From the NCBI GenBank assembly GCA_050955045.1, contig JBPBQV010000030.1, positions 186,001 to 250,000 of the forward strand: 64,000 bases of DNA, read 5' to 3'. Shown here one piece after another: positions 60,383-64,000 of the stretch. The stretch's first letter is position 1, and the number at the start of each line of letters is the position of its first letter. The stretch is from Mucilaginibacter_A sp050955045. GTDB taxonomy: Bacteria > Bacteroidota > Bacteroidia > Sphingobacteriales > Sphingobacteriaceae. The position numbers were made by a program, and so were the translations under genes. Under the pieces are notes generated by a model that saw only the letters and a program-made list of their open reading frames with translations, was not told the DNA's origin and ran no database searches.

Positions 60383-61180
60383 ATGAATAAAAAATACAAA
60401 GCCAAAACATTGCTTTTAACAGCAATTACAATCATCGCTCTGTCCTCTTTTCTTTTTCAAACATCAAAACCAACGCTTTATCTCATCGGTGATTCGACCG
60501 TAAAAAATGGCAAAGATAAAGGTGACGGCAGCTTGTGGGGCTGGGGACATTTTATTGGTGCTTATTTTGATCAAAATAAAATTAATGTCGAAAATCATGC
60601 TTTGGGCGGAACAAGTAGTCGTACTTTTCAATCCAAAGGTTTGTGGGACAGTGTTTTAGTGAAACTGAAAAAAGGTGATTATGTAATGATGCAGTTCGGC
60701 CATAACGATAGTAGTCCGCTGGACGATACGGCACGTGCCCGCGGAACCATCAAAGGAACTGGTGAAGAAAGCAAGGAAATCTACAATCCAATCCTGAAAA
60801 AACAGGAAGTAGTACACACTTACGGCTGGTACATGCGCAAATTTGTAAACGAAGCCAAAGCCAAAGGAGCAACCGCAATTGTGTGTTCGCCGATACCAAG
60901 AAACGATTGGAAAGATGGCAAAGTAGTGCGTTCGGTAAACAGTTACGGCCAGTGGGCGCAGGAAGTTGCCAGGCAAACCGGTGCTTCTTTTATCGACTTA
61001 AATATGATCACTTCCGGAAAATACGACCAGTTAGGAGCTGAAAAAGTAAAAGATTTTTTTCCGGGAGACCATACGCACACCAACGAACCCGGCGCAAAAT
61101 TAAATGCAGAATCGGTTGTGGAAGGTTTGAAAGGTCTGAAAAACTCGACGTTAAATAAATATCTGATTGCTTCAAAATAA
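60383..61180 (+). CDS. CE12 rhamnogalacturonan acetylesterase, copy 2
   Basis: The 265-residue paralogue of the preceding gene keeps all SGNH blocks: LIGDSTVKNG, MMQFGHNDS and PGDHTHTNE, plus the shared HTYGWYMRKFVNEAKAKG and QTGASFIDLNMI. Differences cluster in the loop after GHN, which may change the acetylated site recognised. A reverse motif copy (60982-60992) encodes GASFIDL in both paralogues, so there the protein sequence itself may keep it. A signal peptide is present (LLLTAITIIALSSFLF). Confidence 0.92.
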   Translation: MNKKYKAKTLLLTAITIIALSSFLFQTSKPTLYLIGDSTVKNGKDKGDGSLWGWGHFIGAYFDQNKINVENHALGGTSSRTFQSKGLWDSVLVKLKKGDYVMMQFGHNDSSPLDDTARARGTIKGTGEESKEIYNPILKKQEVVHTYGWYMRKFVNEAKAKGATAIVCSPIPRNDWKDGKVVRSVNSYGQWAQEVARQTGASFIDLNMITSGKYDQLGAEKVKDFFPGDHTHTNEPGAKLNAESVVEGLKGLKNSTLNKYLIASK

Positions 61181-61299
61181 ATTTCTTTAAAAAAGAAATC
61201 AGGATGCTACAGGTTGCCTCAACCAAATAAATACCCGATAATAGAAGCCGTAAACCAATTATACCTAAGCTATACCAGCTTGGGTTCTAAATTATTTCT

Positions 61300-64000
61300 A
61301 TGCCAGCTGCTTTACCTCGTTTATTTAAGTGGTTTTTTTGTGGATTAAGTCTGATTTTTTTGTTGGCCGGATTTGCAGCGGATGACACCATTTCTTTACA
61401 GGGAACCTGGCGTTTTAAAACCGATCCGCAGGATGTTGGCATACAGGAAAAATGGTTTAACAAAACGCTGGACGAAACCATCAAATTGCCCGGCTCAATG
61501 GCCGAAAACAACAAAGGCGATGACATCACGCTAAAAACAAAATGGACCGGCAGCATTTACGATAGTTCCTGGTATTTTAACCCGCATCTGGCTAAATACC
61601 GCGAGCCGGGAAACATCAAAATTCCGTTCTGGCTCACCCCAAAAAAACATTATACAGGCGCCGCCTGGTACCAGAAAGAGGTTACTATTGATAAAGATTG
61701 GAAAGGCAAACACATTACGCTTTTTCTGGAATACGCGCATATCGAAACCCGTATTTGGGTAGATAGCACCGAAGTTGGAATGCAAAACAGCTTAGTTTCG
61801 CCGCATATTTATGATCTTACCAAAGAGTTAACGCCTGGAAAACATACCATCAGTATTCGGATAGACAATCGCATTAAAGAAATTAACGTCGGTCCGGATT
61901 CGCACAGCATTACCGACCATACACAGGGAAACTGGAACGGTATTGTTGGCAAAATGCAGTTGATTGCCGGTTCGCAGGTTTATCTGGATGATATTCAGGT
62001 TTATCCTGATTTGCAGAACAAGCTTGCCCGAATTAAAATCAGTATAAAAAGTGATGTAAAAATAGCATCATCCGGCTGGTTGAATATTTCTGCAAAAAGC
62101 TTCAACACCAAAACCAGCCAGCAAATTAAAACGGTTAAAGGTGAGTACAAACTGGAAAACGGCGAAGGAACCGCTGAAATTGTACTGCCAATGGGCGAAC
62201 ATTTTTTAACCTGGGACGAGTTCAATCCAGCTTTGTATCACTTAAATGTTCAACTGGTTTCTAAAAATGGAAGCGAGCAAACCAAACAAATTCAGTTCGG
62301 GATGCGGGAATTTAAAGCCGTAGATCGTCATTTTGAAATTAACGGCCGGCCGGTTTTTCTTCGCGGAACGGTTAATAACTGCGAATTTCCTTTAACCGGT
62401 TATCCCGCAATGGATGTGCCGGCCTGGACGCGCATTTTTAAAATTGCCCGGGCGCACGGCTTAAACCACATGCGTTTTCATTCTTTTTGTCCGCCCGAAG
62501 CTGCTTTTATAGCTGCTGATTTAGCCGGTTTTTATTTACAACCTGAAGGACCAACCTGGGCAAATCACGGCACTTCCATTGGCGATGGCAAACCGATCGA
62601 CCAATATATTTATGACGAAACCAACCGCATGGCTAAAACTTACGGTAATTACGCATCGTTTTGTATGATGGCTTATGGCAATGAGCCGCGCGGAAAACAA
62701 GTTGAATTTCTAACCAAATTTGTAGATTACTGGAAAGCGAAAGATAGCCGCCGTTTATATACCGGCGCTTCCGTTGGTGGCAGCTGGCCGGTTATTCCAA
62801 ACAGTGAATATATGGTTCGAGGCAGCGCACGTGGCTTAGATTGGAACAAACGACCAGAAAGCGAATCAGATTATGCTCAGCTGATTACTTCTTTTACCGT
62901 TCCTTTTGTGGCGCACGAAATGGGACAATGGTGCGTTTTTCCTGATTTTAAAGAAATTAAAAAATACACCGGCGTTTATCGCGCAAAAAACTTTGAGCTT
63001 TTTCAGGAGGATTTACAGGATCATCACATGGGTGATGAAGCCGAAAAATTTCTGATGGCTTCGGGAAAATTACAGGCTTTGTGTTACAAGAATGAAATCG
63101 AAAAAGCCTTACGCACGCCCAACTATGCTGGTTTTGAATTGCTTTCTTTGAATGATTATCCCGGACAAGGAACGGCATTAGTTGGCGTATTAAACGCTTT
63201 TTGGGATGAAAAAGGCTACATCACCGCCAAACAATTCAATCGTTTTTGCAACAGTACGGTTCCGTTAGCGCGCATTCCAAAGTTCGTTTTTACCAATAAT
63301 GAAACGTTTAAAGCTGCTATAGAAATTGCACATTTTGGTGCTGCGCCATTAGTTAATGCACGTGCTTCATGGAAAATAACCGATAAAAAAGGCATCGTTT
63401 TAGCTAAAGAAAACTTCGATCCAAAAACATTCTCCATTGGAAATAATTTGGAATTAGGTGAAGTAAATTTCCCGCTTTCTAAAATTAGCAAAGCAACGGA
63501 ACTAAACTTGGGAGTTTCCGTCAACAATACAACTTTTGCCAATGATTGGAATTTTTGGGTTTATCCGCAGCAACTTCCCGAAGTAAAATCAGACAATATT
63601 TATTACTGTACCTCTTTGGATGATAAAGCCAAAGAAACACTTGATAAAGGCGGAAAAGTATTTTTGCAAGCAGCCGGAAAAGTGGTAAAAGGGAAAGAAA
63701 TTGTACAAACATTTCTGCCGGTTTTCTGGAATACTTCCTGGTTTAAAATGCGTCCGCCGCATACTTTAGGCATTTTATTGGATGCAAAACATCCGGCTTT
63801 TAAAGATTTTCCAACCGAAAACTTTAGCGATTTGCAGTGGTGGGAAATTGTAAACAAAGCCCAGGTAATGCATCTGGAAGATTTTCCGGCAGGTTTCCGT
63901 CCGTTGGTACAACCCATTGATACCTGGTTTTTAAATCGCCGTTTGGGTTTGATCATCGAAGCAAAAGTTGGCAACGGCAAACTGCTGGTTTCGAGTGCTG
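61300..64000 (+). CDS. Large GH2-like hydrolase, 3' end outside the window
   Basis: The frame opens at ATG 61300 (signal MPAALPRLFKWFFCGLSLIF) and stays open to the window end, 900 codons. N-terminal sugar-binding domain (ISLQGTWRFKTDP), Ig-like part, then a barrel with acid/base glutamate in MAYGNEPRG near residue 462 and nucleophile candidate in VAHEMGQWC near 541, followed by NDYPGQGTALVGVLNAFWDEKG. This layout fits divergent GH2 enzymes of pectin loci. Substrate is unknown. A T-variant motif (62886-62896) lies in it. The 120 bp before it contain a weak CCTAAGCT/AGCTTGGG hairpin. Confidence 0.85.
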   Translation, partial: MPAALPRLFKWFFCGLSLIFLLAGFAADDTISLQGTWRFKTDPQDVGIQEKWFNKTLDETIKLPGSMAENNKGDDITLKTKWTGSIYDSSWYFNPHLAKYREPGNIKIPFWLTPKKHYTGAAWYQKEVTIDKDWKGKHITLFLEYAHIETRIWVDSTEVGMQNSLVSPHIYDLTKELTPGKHTISIRIDNRIKEINVGPDSHSITDHTQGNWNGIVGKMQLIAGSQVYLDDIQVYPDLQNKLARIKISIKSDVKIASSGWLNISAKSFNTKTSQQIKTVKGEYKLENGEGTAEIVLPMGEHFLTWDEFNPALYHLNVQLVSKNGSEQTKQIQFGMREFKAVDRHFEINGRPVFLRGTVNNCEFPLTGYPAMDVPAWTRIFKIARAHGLNHMRFHSFCPPEAAFIAADLAGFYLQPEGPTWANHGTSIGDGKPIDQYIYDETNRMAKTYGNYASFCMMAYGNEPRGKQVEFLTKFVDYWKAKDSRRLYTGASVGGSWPVIPNSEYMVRGSARGLDWNKRPESESDYAQLITSFTVPFVAHEMGQWCVFPDFKEIKKYTGVYRAKNFELFQEDLQDHHMGDEAEKFLMASGKLQALCYKNEIEKALRTPNYAGFELLSLNDYPGQGTALVGVLNAFWDEKGYITAKQFNRFCNSTVPLARIPKFVFTNNETFKAAIEIAHFGAAPLVNARASWKITDKKGIVLAKENFDPKTFSIGNNLELGEVNFPLSKISKATELNLGVSVNNTTFANDWNFWVYPQQLPEVKSDNIYYCTSLDDKAKETLDKGGKVFLQAAGKVVKGKEIVQTFLPVFWNTSWFKMRPPHTLGILLDAKHPAFKDFPTENFSDLQWWEIVNKAQVMHLEDFPAGFRPLVQPIDTWFLNRRLGLIIEAKVGNGKLLVSSA

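Overview
The window is chromosomal DNA of a Bacteroidetes bacterium, most likely a Sphingobacteriaceae relative (Pedobacter/Mucilaginibacter type). This rests on TAnnTTTG promoter elements, often only 4-5 nt from the start codon, a type IX secretion sorting domain on a giant surface protein, a PorE-like envelope protein, many small lipoproteins, DUF1080 and DUF4142 proteins, and a pectin-degradation locus. No tRNA, CRISPR array, insertion sequence or prophage was seen.

Layout. 1-2.4 kb: end of a response-regulator/adenylate-cyclase fusion, then citrate synthase. 2.5-6.3 kb (minus): etfB-etfA-bifunctional nuclease-nucleoside transporter. 6.3-21.7 kb: mostly housekeeping (TPR protein, chromate transporter, dnaB, rlmB, manC, recQ, PorE-like protein, queE, Rieske protein, folD, lepA). 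21.8-27.8 kb: a hicB/hicA pair with hicA broken by a stop codon, a PIF1-type helicase fused to HRDC and HTH_40-like tails, a Y-family polymerase, an oxidoreductase and an intact yefM-yoeB-type pair with a recognisable operator. 27.8-33.1 kb: small envelope/stress proteins, an NtrC-type regulator and RNase P RNA. 33.2-38.5 kb (minus): a membrane-glycan cluster (GT2, GT39-like, YdcF, MBOAT, SGNH-like partner). 38.8-41.2 kb (plus): a copper/cytochrome lipoprotein cluster (HMBD, helical lipoprotein, SCO1, cytochrome c). 41.3-42.3 kb: an AT-rich accessory gene with a deoxyribosyltransferase/TIR-like domain. 42.5-50.7 kb: a 2733-residue PKD protein with a type B T9SS sorting domain. 51.0-64.0 kb: a rhamnogalacturonan/pectin operon (GH28, GH39, PL11, GH43-like, GH2, two CE12 esterases, a second GH2 cut by the window end).

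The strongest unexplained signal is a short word, TAAAAGAAGCA (consensus about GRTAAAAGAAGCATT). I counted 29 exact copies on the two strands (15 forward, 14 reverse), plus 14 with T for C at position 10, where well under one is expected. Copies lie between genes and inside genes, in several reading frames, often within signal-peptide codons. Several occur as inverted pairs between convergent genes, forming hairpins. Spacing (about 1 per 1.5 kb), lack of strand bias and hairpin pairs closely resemble the DNA uptake sequences of Neisseriaceae and Pasteurellaceae; I know of no such system described in Bacteroidetes. Uptake function is inference only.
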